From Synechococcus sp. WH 8020 (GTDB taxonomy: Bacteria > Cyanobacteriota > Cyanobacteriia > PCC-6307 > Cyanobiaceae): 64,000 nt of DNA. Location: assembly GCF_001040845.1 (NCBI RefSeq), contig NZ_CP011941.1, positions 2,114,890 to 2,178,889 on the forward strand. The letters run 5' to 3'. The notes under the pieces were generated by a model that was not told the DNA's origin, did no database searches, and worked only from the letters and a program-made list of their open reading frames with translations. The position numbers were made by a program, and so were the translations under genes. Shown here piece by piece: positions 55,440-64,000 of this stretch. Positions within the stretch are counted from its first letter, which is position 1; every line of letters begins with the position of its first letter.

Positions 55440-57212
55440 TCACTGACGGGGTGTCAGGCAATAGGGGCATTCCAGCCAACCTTCTTGCAGTCCGCCACCA
55501 CATCCACGGCAAGTGACTGTGCTGAGGGCCCTGGCACGTTGTTCCGATTCCAGCCCCGCATCTGTTAACACCATTCGGTCCACCTCTTCCAGCGTGGTGT
55601 GACCTTCTCGCACGAGATCAAGGCTGTAGCCGAGCAAGGTTTTCATTCCTGCTTCAAGTGCTAACTGACGGACGAGATCAGTGGTTGCCCCTTTGGCGAC
55701 CGATGCCGCCAGGGCCTCATTCATGCGTAACACTTCGTACACACCGATACGGCCCTTGTAACCGGTGCCCTGACAGGTGGGGCATGGTGTTTCTGGCCCT
55801 TCGTGGTGTTTGGCTTTGAAAAAGGTGACATTGCCTTCATCGCTCGTCATGAGGCCAAAGCGGCCTAATTCTCGCGAATCTGGGTGGTAGGGGATTCGGC
55901 AATCGCTGCATACGCGCCTGAGTAAGCGTTGAGAAACGATGCCGAGCAAGGATGCGCTCACCATGAAGGGTTCAACGCCCATTTCGTCGAGTCGGGCGAT
56001 GGCGCTCGGGGCATCGTTGCAGTGAAGGGTGGTTAAGACAAGGTGCCCTGTTAACGCGGCTTCAATGGCAGTTTTTGCTGTTTCCTGATCACGGGTCTCA
56101 CCCACTAACAGCACATCTGGGTCCTGGCGCATGAAGGCACGAAGAGCAGTGCTGAAGTCAAATCCTTTTTCTCGATTCACTTGACATTGAGTAATGCCAG
56201 GCAATGTGTATTCAATTGGATCTTCCACGGTGGAGATATTGATCCCAGGTTCGTTGCGTTCGGCTAGTAAGGAATACAGAGTTGTGGATTTACCAGATCC
56301 TGTTGGTCCGGTCACAAGAATCATGCCGAAGGGTTTTGAACCAAGGGTTCGTACAAGCTCCAGTGTGGCGGGATTGGAGATGAGTTTTTCTAGCCCTAAC
56401 TGAGTTGATTGACTATCGAGTAACCGCAAGCAAATCTTTTCTCCATAGCGGCTTGGAAGGCTGTTGACGCGAAAGTCAACAGTTCGTCCTTTGTACTGTC
56501 TACGGATGCGACCATCTTGTGCTTGCCTCCGTTCAGCGATATCAAGATCAGCCATGATCTTGAAGCGAGAGGTAATCGCTGGGATTAATTTAGTGGGGAG
56601 TGGTTGCGCTAAATTGGTGAGTACACCATCCTTTCTAAGCCTAATTTGCAATCCTGATTGTTGCGGCTCTACATGGATATCACTGGCATTCATGTCTAAT
56701 GCCTTAATTAAGATACGATCCACCAGTGTGACAACTGGAGATGCACCGGTTATTGATGAATTGATGTCTAGCGAGGAGGCCGAATTGTTTTGAATTTCAG
56801 CTTCGTCTGGATCGGCACTTAAGATTCCTTCAGTATCAAATCCATCGAGAAGTGATTTTGCTGTCTCACTAATTGATGTTTGGCTGATATTTGAACCTGA
56901 GTTGAATTCTTCTGGATCAAGAATCCGTTTTAGATCTGCTCCATTGGCCAGTACAAGTTTGGAGATGTAGCCATGGCTTTTTAAAACCTGTTTGAGTTGT
57001 TCACGACTGTTTCGGTCGCTGCTGCTCGCGATGGCCACCATGAGGCCGTCGTCGCTGAGGTGGATGGGAAGCGCCTGAAGTTGCTTCCAGGTTTCCAGGT
57101 CTAAAACCTGCCCGGAATGAAGGAGTGCTTCTCCAGCGGCAAGCTCTGCCTCTGAAATCAGCTTTGCCGGCAGAGCAGGCGGTAGCGGCATTCGGGTGGA
57201 GTCGGCGCTCAT
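55440..57212 (-). CDS. pilB: Pilus/type II secretion assembly ATPase PilB (GspE family)
   Basis: The protein has 590 residues from ATG 57212 ([18 protein letters not shown]). The MshEN-like N-terminal domain is followed by the ATPase core: Walker [19 protein letters not shown], Asp box [12 protein letters not shown], Walker [17 protein letters not shown], and His box [14 protein letters not shown]. The usual tetracysteine zinc site is CSDC ... CPTCQGTG. Unusually, a second zinc-ribbon-like pair follows at the extreme end, CRGC ... CPYC (last ~25 residues). It drives pilin polymerisation. It is divergent from grpE with only ~80 bp between the starts. Confidence 0.95.
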   Translation of the reverse strand: MSADSTRMPLPPALPAKLISEAELAAGEALLHSGQVLDLETWKQLQALPIHLSDDGLMVAIASSSDRNSREQLKQVLKSHGYISKLVLANGADLKRILDPEEFNSGSNISQTSISETAKSLLDGFDTEGILSADPDEAEIQNNSASSLDINSSITGASPVVTLVDRILIKALDMNASDIHVEPQQSGLQIRLRKDGVLTNLAQPLPTKLIPAITSRFKIMADLDIAERRQAQDGRIRRQYKGRTVDFRVNSLPSRYGEKICLRLLDSQSTQLGLEKLISNPATLELVRTLGSKPFGMILVTGPTGSGKSTTLYSLLAERNEPGINISTVEDPIEYTLPGITQCQVNREKGFDFSTALRAFMRQDPDVLLVGETRDQETAKTAIEAALTGHLVLTTLHCNDAPSAIARLDEMGVEPFMVSASLLGIVSQRLLRRVCSDCRIPYHPDSRELGRFGLMTSDEGNVTFFKAKHHEGPETPCPTCQGTGYKGRIGVYEVLRMNEALAASVAKGATTDLVRQLALEAGMKTLLGYSLDLVREGHTTLEEVDRMVLTDAGLESEQRARALSTVTCRGCGGGLQEGWLECPYCLTPRQ

Positions 57213-57291
57213 GCTGATTCGGCTTTCCGCGCTTGTGGTGGGTCCATGTGACCCTTCAACATGTCTAGACGTGATTTTGCATCTGGTCAGC

Positions 57292-58020
57292 ATGAGCGGC
57301 GACGCTTCCATCCCGGCTAACGATTCGGCATCGGATGTTCCCGAAGCCCAGCAGGACCCCACACCCTCTGTTGAGGAGACACCCGACGCTGCTTCTCCAG
57401 ACCCTGCTTCAGAGGGAGTTCCCTCCGCTCAGAACAATGAGGCGCGGCTTGAGCAACTGGAGCGCGAGCACAGCACCCTCCGCCAAGAACACGAAACCTT
57501 GAGTAGTCAGTACGTGCGCATTGCGGCCGACTTTGACAACTTCCGCAAACGTCAGAGCCGGGATCAGGACGATCTGAAGCTGCAGATCACCTGCAGCACC
57601 CTGACTGAAATTCTTCCTGTGGTGGATAACTTCGAACGGGCTCGCCAACAGCTTGATCCTCAAGGAGAGGAAGCCCAATCGCTGCATCGCAGTTATCAGG
57701 GTCTCTACAAGCAGCTCGTTGATGTTCTCAAGCAACTTGGTGTGGCCCCAATGCGGGTTGTAGGACAAGAGTTCGACCCCAGTCTCCATGAAGCGGTGTT
57801 ACGCGAACCCAGTGACGAGCACCCAGAAGATGTGGTGGTTGAAGAACTACAGCGTGGCTATCACCTCAGCGGCAAGGTCTTGCGTCACGCTTTAGTCAAG
57901 GTGTCGATGGGACCTGGACCGCAGCAATCAGATGCCGCGGCTCAAGCGACAGAGGGCGGTGACAGCTCCCCACCAATCCAAGGAGATGATGGCTCCCCGA
58001 TGCCTACGGCGAGCGAATGA
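57292..58020 (+). CDS. grpE: Nucleotide exchange factor GrpE
   Basis: The protein has 242 residues from ATG 57292 ([11 protein letters not shown]); reading frames upstream of it are open but unlike GrpE. An acidic disordered head is followed by a long coiled coil ([21 protein letters not shown]), then [15 protein letters not shown] and the beta-domain with [44 protein letters not shown] compressed here to its key parts. It releases ADP from DnaK. dnaJ follows 43 bp downstream, so the two co-chaperones form an operon apart from dnaK (8491). Confidence 0.96.
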   Translation: MSGDASIPANDSASDVPEAQQDPTPSVEETPDAASPDPASEGVPSAQNNEARLEQLEREHSTLRQEHETLSSQYVRIAADFDNFRKRQSRDQDDLKLQITCSTLTEILPVVDNFERARQQLDPQGEEAQSLHRSYQGLYKQLVDVLKQLGVAPMRVVGQEFDPSLHEAVLREPSDEHPEDVVVEELQRGYHLSGKVLRHALVKVSMGPGPQQSDAAAQATEGGDSSPPIQGDDGSPMPTASE

Positions 58021-58062
58021 TTCAAAACTTATGCCTAGTGTGCGCAGCGGAATGACGAGCTG

Positions 58063-59193
58063 ATGGCCGATTACTACGACTTACTTGGTGTAAGCAGGGA
58101 TGCAGATGCCGACACCCTGAAGCGCGCTTACAGGCGGATGGCTCGCCAATATCACCCTGATATCAATAAAGACGCCGGAGCTGAAGATCGCTTCAAGGAG
58201 ATCGGTCGCGCCTACGAGGTGCTGAGCGATCCCCAAACTCGGGGGCGGTATGACCAGTTCGGTGAGGCCGGGCTCGGTGGTGGCGGTGGCATGCCCGATA
58301 TGGGCGATATGGGTGGCTTTGCAGATATCTTCGAAACCTTTTTCAGTGGGTTTGGTGGTGCTGCTGGTGGGGCAGGGCGTCAGCGCAGGCGAGGTCCTCA
58401 ACAGGGAGATGATCTGCGCTACGACCTCACGATTGATTTTGACCAGGCTGTCTTCGGTCAAGAGCGGGAGATTCGCATCCCCCACCTCGAGACCTGCACC
58501 ACCTGTGGTGGCAGTGGTGCCAAAGCAGGCAGTGGTCCGACAACCTGTACCACCTGTGGCGGAGTTGGGCAGGTGCGTCGCGCCACTCGGACTCCGTTTG
58601 GGAATTTTGAGCAGGTGGCTGAATGCCCCAGTTGCAATGGCACTGGCCAGGTGATTGCTGACCCTTGTAGCTCCTGTGGTGGTCAAGGCGTCACGCAAGT
58701 CCGTAAGAAATTGCGAATCAACATTCCTGCTGGGGTCGACACGGGCACCCGCTTGCGGGTTTCCGGTGAGGGCAATGCTGGGCTGCGTGGCGGTCCATCC
58801 GGAGATTTGTATGTCTTTCTCACGGTTAAATCCCATCCGAGCCTGAGGCGTGATGGCCTCACTGTCCTCTCGGAGGTGAAGGTCAGTTATCTGCAGGCAA
58901 TCCTGGGAGACACCATTGAGGTGGAAACGGTGGATGGACCCGAATCGCTGGAGATTCCTGCAGGTACCCAGCCCAATTCGGTTTTAACGCTTGAAAACAA
59001 GGGGATCCCCAAGCTGGGCAATCCAGTGGCCCGTGGTCATCAGCGCATCTCCGTCACGGTGACATTGCCGACCCGTCTCAACGATGAGGAACGCGGTCTC
59101 CTCGAAGATTTGGCTGGACACCATTCAGCCCGTGGCGAACAGCACCATCACCACAAGAGTGGCCTATTTGCACGACTCTTCGGGCAACGCTGA
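58063..59193 (+). CDS. dnaJ: Chaperone DnaJ (Hsp40)
   Basis: The protein has 376 residues, full length. The J domain (1-~70) includes [30 protein letters not shown] with the essential HPD. A Gly/Phe-rich linker with [14 protein letters not shown] follows. Four CxxCxGxG zinc repeats are present ([32 protein letters not shown]). The C-terminal peptide-binding domain ends with a His-rich tail. It stimulates DnaK ATP hydrolysis and presents substrates. tusA follows 3 bp later. Confidence 0.97.
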   Translation: MADYYDLLGVSRDADADTLKRAYRRMARQYHPDINKDAGAEDRFKEIGRAYEVLSDPQTRGRYDQFGEAGLGGGGGMPDMGDMGGFADIFETFFSGFGGAAGGAGRQRRRGPQQGDDLRYDLTIDFDQAVFGQEREIRIPHLETCTTCGGSGAKAGSGPTTCTTCGGVGQVRRATRTPFGNFEQVAECPSCNGTGQVIADPCSSCGGQGVTQVRKKLRINIPAGVDTGTRLRVSGEGNAGLRGGPSGDLYVFLTVKSHPSLRRDGLTVLSEVKVSYLQAILGDTIEVETVDGPESLEIPAGTQPNSVLTLENKGIPKLGNPVARGHQRISVTVTLPTRLNDEERGLLEDLAGHHSARGEQHHHHKSGLFARLFGQR

Positions 59194-59196
59194 CGG

Positions 59197-59436
59197 ATGA
59201 GTGATGCCCAACCCGATCATTCTCTGGATCTAAGGGGCACTCCCTGTCCAACCAATTTCATTCGTTGCCGTTTGGCCTTGGAGGCCATGCGTCCCGGGCA
59301 GCAGCTTCAGGTTGATCTCGATCGAGGTGAGCCTGAGGAGATGGTCATCCCAGGACTGACTCGGGATGGTCATCAGGTGGAGGTGACGGACGAATCCAAA
59401 GATTGGGTGCGTCTTCAGGTGGTGTGTGGTGGTTGA
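59197..59436 (+). CDS. TusA/SirA-like sulfur carrier protein
   Basis: The protein has 79 residues. The fold is recognised from SLDLRGTPCPTNFIRCRLALEAM and the C-terminal QVEVTDESKDWVRLQVV. The catalytic Cys16-17 region reads CPTN where the family motif is CPxP. TusA proteins carry sulfane sulfur for tRNA thiolation or cofactor synthesis. It starts 3 bp after dnaJ and overlaps rsgA by 11 bp, so dnaJ-tusA-rsgA is one transcript, an arrangement conserved in picocyanobacteria. Confidence 0.85.
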   Translation: MSDAQPDHSLDLRGTPCPTNFIRCRLALEAMRPGQQLQVDLDRGEPEEMVIPGLTRDGHQVEVTDESKDWVRLQVVCGG

Positions 59437-60337
59437 TCAGTCGGCTCAGTCCGGCATGGTTGTTGCGCTCCAGGCCAATTACTTAGAGGTGGAGCTGGAT
59501 CAGGTTTCTGAGGTGATTCCCTCACGACTGCTGTGCACTCGGCGCACGCGTTTGAGCCATCGCGGTGAGGCTGTTTATGTCGGTGATCGCGTCAGGGTGG
59601 AAGCCATTGATGTGAGTCATGCCCGTGCGGTGGTCTCTCATGTCGAACCTCGCGTCAGTTTTCTGACACGCCCGCCAGTAGCCAATGCCACCACGGTGGT
59701 CGTGGCATTGGCGGTGGATCAACCTGCTTTTGATCCCGACCAGGCCAGTCGTTTTCTGTTGACCGCAGAGCGAACCTCACTGGTGGTGCAGCTGGTCCTA
59801 ACGAAAACCGATCTCTTAGATCCGGAGGCATTGGAGCGGCTGCGCGAGCGCCTCCAGGCCTGGGGGTACCCTCCGCTGTTGGTGTCGACGTGCAGCGGTC
59901 GTGGGCTCTCCAAGCTGAAACAAAGCCTTGCGGGATCGTCTCTGTCAGTGCTGTGCGGTCCCTCAGGAGTTGGGAAGAGCTCATTGCTGAACGCTTTGAT
60001 CCCAGAGCTGGATTTGCGGATCGGTGCCGTATCAGGACGGCTTCAGCGTGGACGTCACACCACCCGGCATGTGGAATTGCATCGCTTGGGCGCTCAGGCA
60101 CGGGTTGCTGATACGCCTGGTTTTAACCGGCCAGAGTTGCCAGACGACCCCAGGAACCTTGAGGTTTTGTTTCCTGAATTACGAGCTCAGCTCGAGCATC
60201 ATCCGTGCCGTTTTCGGGATTGTTTGCACCGTGATGAACCTGGATGCGGAGTCACCCGCGATTGGGAGCGCTATCCGATTTACAGGCGAGCTGTGGAGGA
60301 ACTTCTAGGTCTCAGCCGCCCATCCCGGGGAGGTTGA
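59426..60337 (+). CDS. rsgA: Ribosome small subunit-dependent GTPase A
   Basis: The protein has 303 residues from GTG 59426. It has an N-terminal OB fold ([25 protein letters not shown]), then a circularly permuted GTPase with G4 TKTDLL before G1 [14 protein letters not shown] and G3 DTPGF. The C-terminal zinc site has [14 protein letters not shown]. RsgA checks maturation of the 30S decoding centre and is displaced on completion. The 3' end overlaps the convergent ybaB-like gene by 26 bp. Confidence 0.96.
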   Translation: MVVDQSAQSGMVVALQANYLEVELDQVSEVIPSRLLCTRRTRLSHRGEAVYVGDRVRVEAIDVSHARAVVSHVEPRVSFLTRPPVANATTVVVALAVDQPAFDPDQASRFLLTAERTSLVVQLVLTKTDLLDPEALERLRERLQAWGYPPLLVSTCSGRGLSKLKQSLAGSSLSVLCGPSGVGKSSLLNALIPELDLRIGAVSGRLQRGRHTTRHVELHRLGAQARVADTPGFNRPELPDDPRNLEVLFPELRAQLEHHPCRFRDCLHRDEPGCGVTRDWERYPIYRRAVEELLGLSRPSRGG

Positions 60338-60653
60338 GATTGAGTCCGCCTGTGAGCTCTTCCATGCGTTCTTTCATCGTTCCGGTGGAGCGCTCATAGG
60401 CCGATTGCAAGGCGGCGAGTGTGGCGGTTTCTGTGGCTTCCTGTCCTTCGCTCAAGAGGGATGGATCCAGTCGCACTCTTAATGGCTGTTGATTGCCAGA
60501 CAACCAGATGCTGGCTCGACCGTCTTCACTGTTGCCCTCGATCTCCATGGCATCGAGTTCCTCTTGCAGTTTTTGCGCGTCTTGCTGGATTTGTTGGGCC
60601 TTTCGGAATGCCTCAGTGAGTTGTCCGAAATTGGGAAGTCCAAACCCTGCCAT
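60312..60653 (-). CDS. YbaB/EbfC family nucleoid-associated protein
   Basis: The protein has 113 residues, the usual length. The start [33 protein letters not shown] is the helical dimerisation arm; the middle [30 protein letters not shown] and the Gly/Asn/Leu-rich end are typical. It binds DNA as a tweezer-like dimer and affects gene expression. It overlaps the end of rsgA and lies 24 bp downstream of murB on the same strand, so it may be read from the murC-murB transcript. Confidence 0.9.
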   Translation of the reverse strand: MAGFGLPNFGQLTEAFRKAQQIQQDAQKLQEELDAMEIEGNSEDGRASIWLSGNQQPLRVRLDPSLLSEGQEATETATLAALQSAYERSTGTMKERMEELTGGLNLNLPGMGG

Positions 60654-60677
60654 GACACCAATGCAGTGACGCGAAGG

Positions 60678-61616
60678 CTAATCGGTCGTTTGAAAGCCCA
60701 AGCGTTTCACTTCAGGATGCAAAGTGATTCCGTGTCTCCGTTCCACTTCGGCTTGAACTAAGTCGATCAAGGCGCGGATGTCATCCGCTTTGGCATCGCC
60801 AACGTTGACGATGAAATTGGCATGCACCGCTGAGACCTCCGCGCCTCCGATCCGTTTCCCCTTGAGCCCTAAGCCCTCGATGAGCTGACCAGCTTTTTCA
60901 GGCTCTGGGTTGCGAAACACACTTCCGCAGCTTGGCCATTGATAAGGCTGGGTGGTGGTGCGATGACTGAGATTGCCACTGGTCTTCCGCAGCAACTCCT
61001 TGGCGTCGTGGCCTGGCTCCAATTGGAACTGCGCTGCAATCACCAAGTGTTCGCTGCCTTGAAGAAGGCTGTATCGGTAGTCGTAGGCGAGATCGGCATT
61101 ACTGAGCCTCGTTGTGGACCTCACCGTGTCCGTCAGCGATCGATCGATGACCTCCACCGAGGTCAGGGAGTCGGCTGTTGAGCCGCCTTGAGCACCGGCG
61201 TTCATGGTTGCGGCCCCACCCACGGTTCCAGGGATGCCAACGGCCCATTCCAGCCCATGCAATCCAAGCCTGGCTGCGCGCCTGGCAAGCGTTGGCAGTG
61301 GTTCACCCGCTAAAGCCTTCACCAGCCCTGATTCGGCATCCAGTTGGCTGCCCTGGAGTCGGCGCATACACAGTGTGAGACCAGGAAGACCAGCGTCAGC
61401 AATCAGCAGGTTCGATCCGGCTCCAATCACTCGCGTCTTCAGACCTTCCTGTTGGGCCCATTGGAGAAGCCTGAGACATTGCTCAGCATCGCTGGGTTCG
61501 GCCAACCATTCAGCTGGACCTCCTACACGCCATGTGGTGTAGTTCGCGAGGCACACCTGCTGTTGGAGGACCCCGGACTCGAGAAGGTCATTCAGGCCGC
61601 GATCGCCGGTGAACAT
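60678..61616 (-). CDS. murB: UDP-N-acetylenolpyruvoylglucosamine reductase
   Basis: The protein has 312 residues. Family motifs are [17 protein letters not shown], the FAD-binding [38 protein letters not shown] with catalytic residues, and the [10 protein letters not shown] and [19 protein letters not shown]-terminal motifs. It uses NADPH to reduce the enolpyruvyl group to the lactyl ether of UDP-MurNAc. The ATG overlaps the murC stop by 25 bp, indicating tight coupling in a murC-murB operon. Confidence 0.97.
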   Translation of the reverse strand: MFTGDRGLNDLLESGVLQQQVCLANYTTWRVGGPAEWLAEPSDAEQCLRLLQWAQQEGLKTRVIGAGSNLLIADAGLPGLTLCMRRLQGSQLDAESGLVKALAGEPLPTLARRAARLGLHGLEWAVGIPGTVGGAATMNAGAQGGSTADSLTSVEVIDRSLTDTVRSTTRLSNADLAYDYRYSLLQGSEHLVIAAQFQLEPGHDAKELLRKTSGNLSHRTTTQPYQWPSCGSVFRNPEPEKAGQLIEGLGLKGKRIGGAEVSAVHANFIVNVGDAKADDIRALIDLVQAEVERRHGITLHPEVKRLGFQTTD

Positions 61617-63043
61617 GACGCCTCTCCTCCAATTCCTTTCTTAGACAGGCGTTCCCAGAGACTGTTTACATCACCAGCACCCATCGCCAAGATCAGGTCA
61701 TCAGGCCGACTGTGCTGTTTCACCAGACCTGTGAGCTGCTCCATAGTGCTAGCTACAAAGACGGGCTGATTGGGATCAATCAGCCGAATGGTGCGCGCTA
61801 GAAGCTCACTATTGATGCCCTCGATCGGTTGTTCTCCGGCTCCATAAATCGGAGCAAGAACGAGGACTTCAGCGGACACGAGTGCTTGAGCAAAGGCGTT
61901 GAGAAATTCTTCTGTCCTGCTGTAGCGGTGTGGTTGGAAAACAGCGAGAAGGCGTTTGGGTGTGTGTGGCAACGGGCTTCGGCCGCTTTGCACCATCAGC
62001 TGGGCCATGGTCAATGTTGCTTGCACTTCGCTGGGGTGATGGGCATAGTCATCCACGACTTGTCTGCCCTGCCACTCCCCCCGGAAATCAAAGCGGCGTC
62101 CTGGGGAACGCAGTTCAGTTACAGCCGATAAAAGCGCATCGATGGGAACCCCTTCCATGCGGCAAGCCGCCAAAGCAGCCACAACGTTGCTCAGGTTGTG
62201 GAGGCCAGGAAGGGGAAGGGTGATTTGACCAACCCGATGCCCCTGCTCGTAATAGTCAGCGATGGTGCGATCACCATCGAGTTGCACAGGTAAAGCGGCG
62301 TAATCCGCTGTCTCGACCTGATGAACTGACCAACAGGCATCAGCTTCAAAGTGTTCTTTGAGAATTGGGTCGTCGTGATTAATGAGTAGGCGTTTGCAGC
62401 CGCGCCCAAAGGTTTTCATCGTCTCGATCAAGTCGTCGAGATTGCGGTAATGGTCTGTATGGTCCAGTTCGAGATTGGTGATGATCCCCAGACTGGCTTT
62501 GAATTTCACCAGTGATCCATCGGATTCGTCTGCCTCTGCCACAAGGAGACGACCATGACCGGTGTGCCCGTTGCTGCCGTAACACGGAACGACACCACCA
62601 ATCACCGCTGTGGGGTCTTCGCCAACCGTGGCGAGGAGTGTTGTCACCACAGTGCTTGTGGTGGTTTTTCCATGGCTACCAGCAACAGCAATAGCGGGTT
62701 GTTGTTCGATCAACCAGGCCAAGAGGTCTGAGCGATGCCAAATCGTTAAATCCAAGCGCTGCGCTTCGATCAGCTCTGGATTGGTGCTGGGTATGGCCGT
62801 ACTCACTACCACCAAGGGGGCTTCGATGCCGCGTGATTGGAGATGGGCAAAATTCTTCGAGACCTGGCTTTCGAATAGGGCGAGTGCTTTGCTCTCAAGG
62901 GCCTGCATTGCAGGTGTGAGTTTCCGGTCGGATCCACTGACCGAATGGCCTCGTTCAGCGAGAATTAGAGCCAGGGCCGACATGCCGATTCCGCCCATCC
63001 CAATGAAGTGAATGTGCTTCTGGGGCTGGATCGAATCGGCCAA
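61592..63043 (-). CDS. murC: UDP-N-acetylmuramate--L-alanine ligase
   Basis: The protein has 483 residues from TTG 63043; an in-frame stop 9 bases upstream rules out a longer start, and no ATG gives the full Rossmann start [20 protein letters not shown]-binding [16 protein letters not shown] and C-terminal [12 protein letters not shown] are Mur-ligase motifs. It adds the first L-Ala to UDP-MurNAc, the product of MurB. It is divergent from gap. Confidence 0.97.
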   Translation of the reverse strand: MADSIQPQKHIHFIGMGGIGMSALALILAERGHSVSGSDRKLTPAMQALESKALALFESQVSKNFAHLQSRGIEAPLVVVSTAIPSTNPELIEAQRLDLTIWHRSDLLAWLIEQQPAIAVAGSHGKTTTSTVVTTLLATVGEDPTAVIGGVVPCYGSNGHTGHGRLLVAEADESDGSLVKFKASLGIITNLELDHTDHYRNLDDLIETMKTFGRGCKRLLINHDDPILKEHFEADACWSVHQVETADYAALPVQLDGDRTIADYYEQGHRVGQITLPLPGLHNLSNVVAALAACRMEGVPIDALLSAVTELRSPGRRFDFRGEWQGRQVVDDYAHHPSEVQATLTMAQLMVQSGRSPLPHTPKRLLAVFQPHRYSRTEEFLNAFAQALVSAEVLVLAPIYGAGEQPIEGINSELLARTIRLIDPNQPVFVASTMEQLTGLVKQHSRPDDLILAMGAGDVNSLWERLSKKGIGGEASCSPAIAA

Positions 63044-63159
63044 GGGGAGTCAACGTGAGGGCAAACGATAATCCAGCTTTTCCCTGTGGCCAACTGCTTG
63101 AAGGTCATTCCATTCAATTTTTCAGCAGATCAATAGAAGGAATTTCCAAATAAATTCTG

Positions 63160-63165
63160 TATGAT
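63160..63165 (+). promoter_or_regulatory. Candidate -10 element for gap
   Basis: TATGAT lies 45 bp before the gap ATG, preceded by TG. No clear -35 is present at 17 bp, as is common for sigma-70-type promoters in cyanobacteria. It would give a leader of about 40 nt carrying the small hairpin below. Confidence 0.4.
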
Positions 63166-63185
63166 CGGCGGCCAAAACCCCCTAC

Positions 63186-63198
63186 GCGGTAAGACCGC
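63186..63198 (+). promoter_or_regulatory. Small hairpin in the gap leader
   Basis: GCGGT-AAG-ACCGC forms a perfect 5-bp stem followed by TTTATTT, 12 bases before the gap ATG. It is too weak and too close to the start to call a terminator. It could affect translation initiation or mRNA stability. Confidence 0.4.
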
Positions 63199-63210
63199 TT
63201 TATTTCTGCC

Positions 63211-64000
63211 ATGACCCTGCGCGTTGCCATCAATGGATTCGGCCGAATTGGTCGCAATGTGCTGAGGGGTTGGATCAGCCGCGGTGCTGACACTGGTCTG
63301 GAAATCGTGGGCATGAACTCCACGGCTGATCCCAAGACCAGCGCCCACCTACTCACCTACGACTCGATCTTGGGTCGTTTGGACCCATCAGTGGATATCA
63401 AAACCACTGATGACTCCATGTTCATCAATGGCAAGGAAATCAAATTCTTCGCCGATCGCAATCCCCTCAATTGCCCCTGGAAGGAATGGGGTGTGGATCT
63501 GGTGATCGAATCAACCGGTGTGTTCAACACCGACGAAAAGGCCAGCATGCATATCAAGGCTGGTGCCAAGAAGGTGATTCTTACCGCTCCTGGTAAGGGT
63601 GCTGGGGTCGGCACGTTCGTGGTTGGAGTCAACGACGATCAGTACCGCCACGAAGACTGGGACATTCTGAGCAACGCCAGTTGCACCACCAACTGCCTGG
63701 CGCCAATTGTCAAGGTTCTGGATCAGAATTTCGGCATGGAATGGGGCTTGATGACCACCATTCACAGCTATACCGGTGACCAAAGAATTCTGGATAACAA
63801 CCATCGCGACTTGCGTCGTGCCCGTGCAGCAGCACTGAACATGGTGCCGACCACAACGGGTGCAGCGAAGGCTGTTGCCCTGGTGTACCCCGAAGTGAAG
63901 GGCAAGCTCACTGGCTTCGCCATGCGCGTGCCTACTCCGAATGTGTCCGCTGTTGACCTGACCTTTGGAACATCCAAGGGCCCAAGTGTTGAGGAGGTCA
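63211..64000 (+). CDS. gap2: Glyceraldehyde-3-phosphate dehydrogenase (Gap2 type), 3'-truncated by window
   Basis: 263 full codons are visible; the gene continues past the window. It starts [20 protein letters not shown] (NAD(P)-binding GxGxxG). The active-site Cys is in [12 protein letters not shown] and the substrate loop is [24 protein letters not shown] near residue 35 is the dual NAD/NADP S-loop pattern of cyanobacterial Gap2, the Calvin-cycle form that reduces 1,3-bisphosphoglycerate with NADPH. It is divergent from murC, as in other picocyanobacteria. Confidence 0.95.
   Translation, partial: MTLRVAINGFGRIGRNVLRGWISRGADTGLEIVGMNSTADPKTSAHLLTYDSILGRLDPSVDIKTTDDSMFINGKEIKFFADRNPLNCPWKEWGVDLVIESTGVFNTDEKASMHIKAGAKKVILTAPGKGAGVGTFVVGVNDDQYRHEDWDILSNASCTTNCLAPIVKVLDQNFGMEWGLMTTIHSYTGDQRILDNNHRDLRRARAAALNMVPTTTGAAKAVALVYPEVKGKLTGFAMRVPTPNVSAVDLTFGTSKGPSVEEV

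Overview
The window is a piece of a marine picocyanobacterial chromosome, most likely a marine Synechococcus. The evidence is a photosystem II PsbQ lipoprotein, a Gap2-type GAPDH, a sucrose-phosphate synthase, several cyanobacteria-specific small families (Tic20-like, DUF3134, DUF1400, DUF502, HpsJ-like), and the gene order dnaN / PRC-barrel gene / purL / purF / gyrA-like / TPR / queG / nusB / ftsY / argH ... grpE / dnaJ / rsgA / murB / murC / gap. That order is the one I recall running from the replication origin in Prochlorococcus and marine Synechococcus. The first 19 bases are a Nextera transposase mosaic end, so this is an assembled contig that broke inside a long repeat, and base 1 is not natural sequence.

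Layout. 20-1808: the 3' end of a large repetitive Calx-beta surface protein gene. 1780-8460: a radical SAM gene, an O-antigen-ligase-like membrane protein, purU, psbQ, an FAD oxidoreductase and pstS, closed by a clear terminator. 8491-15653: dnaK, aroE, a Tic20-like gene, rpsF, argG, mraY and small conserved genes. 15654-16991: a visibly AT-rich stretch with one gene, a glutaredoxin-MauE fusion. 17000-32071: two small genes, purT, sucrose-phosphate synthase, a DUF1400 hydrolase, uvrA, recN, an ABC1/UbiB kinase, a stand-alone DUF1400 protein, thrC and a divergent PiT-like permease. 32072-32541: a non-coding region with several DnaA-box-like motifs, the probable oriC, directly before dnaN. 32542-64000: the conserved origin-proximal block. 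It carries a type IV pilus/type II secretion motor cassette (pilB-pilT-pilC) and ends inside gap.

How the genes work together. PurU releases formate from 10-formyl-THF and PurT uses formate for the third purine step, so with purL and purF the window holds four nucleotide-synthesis functions. argG and argH complete arginine synthesis from citrulline. mraY, murB and murC serve peptidoglycan precursor synthesis. dnaK, grpE and dnaJ form one chaperone machine split between two loci. uvrA and recN serve DNA repair. pstS and the PiT-like protein suggest phosphate scavenging. Many neighbours overlap by 1-4 bases (purL-purF, queG-TPR, uvrA-hydrolase, argG-small membrane protein), as expected of a streamlined genome.

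Nothing in the window is clearly a new multigene system. The points most worth a second look are a SpoIIE-type phosphatase that seems to have lost a metal-binding Asp through a short deletion, the DnaA-box cluster with a large hairpin before dnaN, a hairpin that could mask the sucrose-phosphate synthase ribosome site, the AT-rich insert with the glutaredoxin-MauE fusion, and the near-identical 876-bp repeats cut by the adapter.
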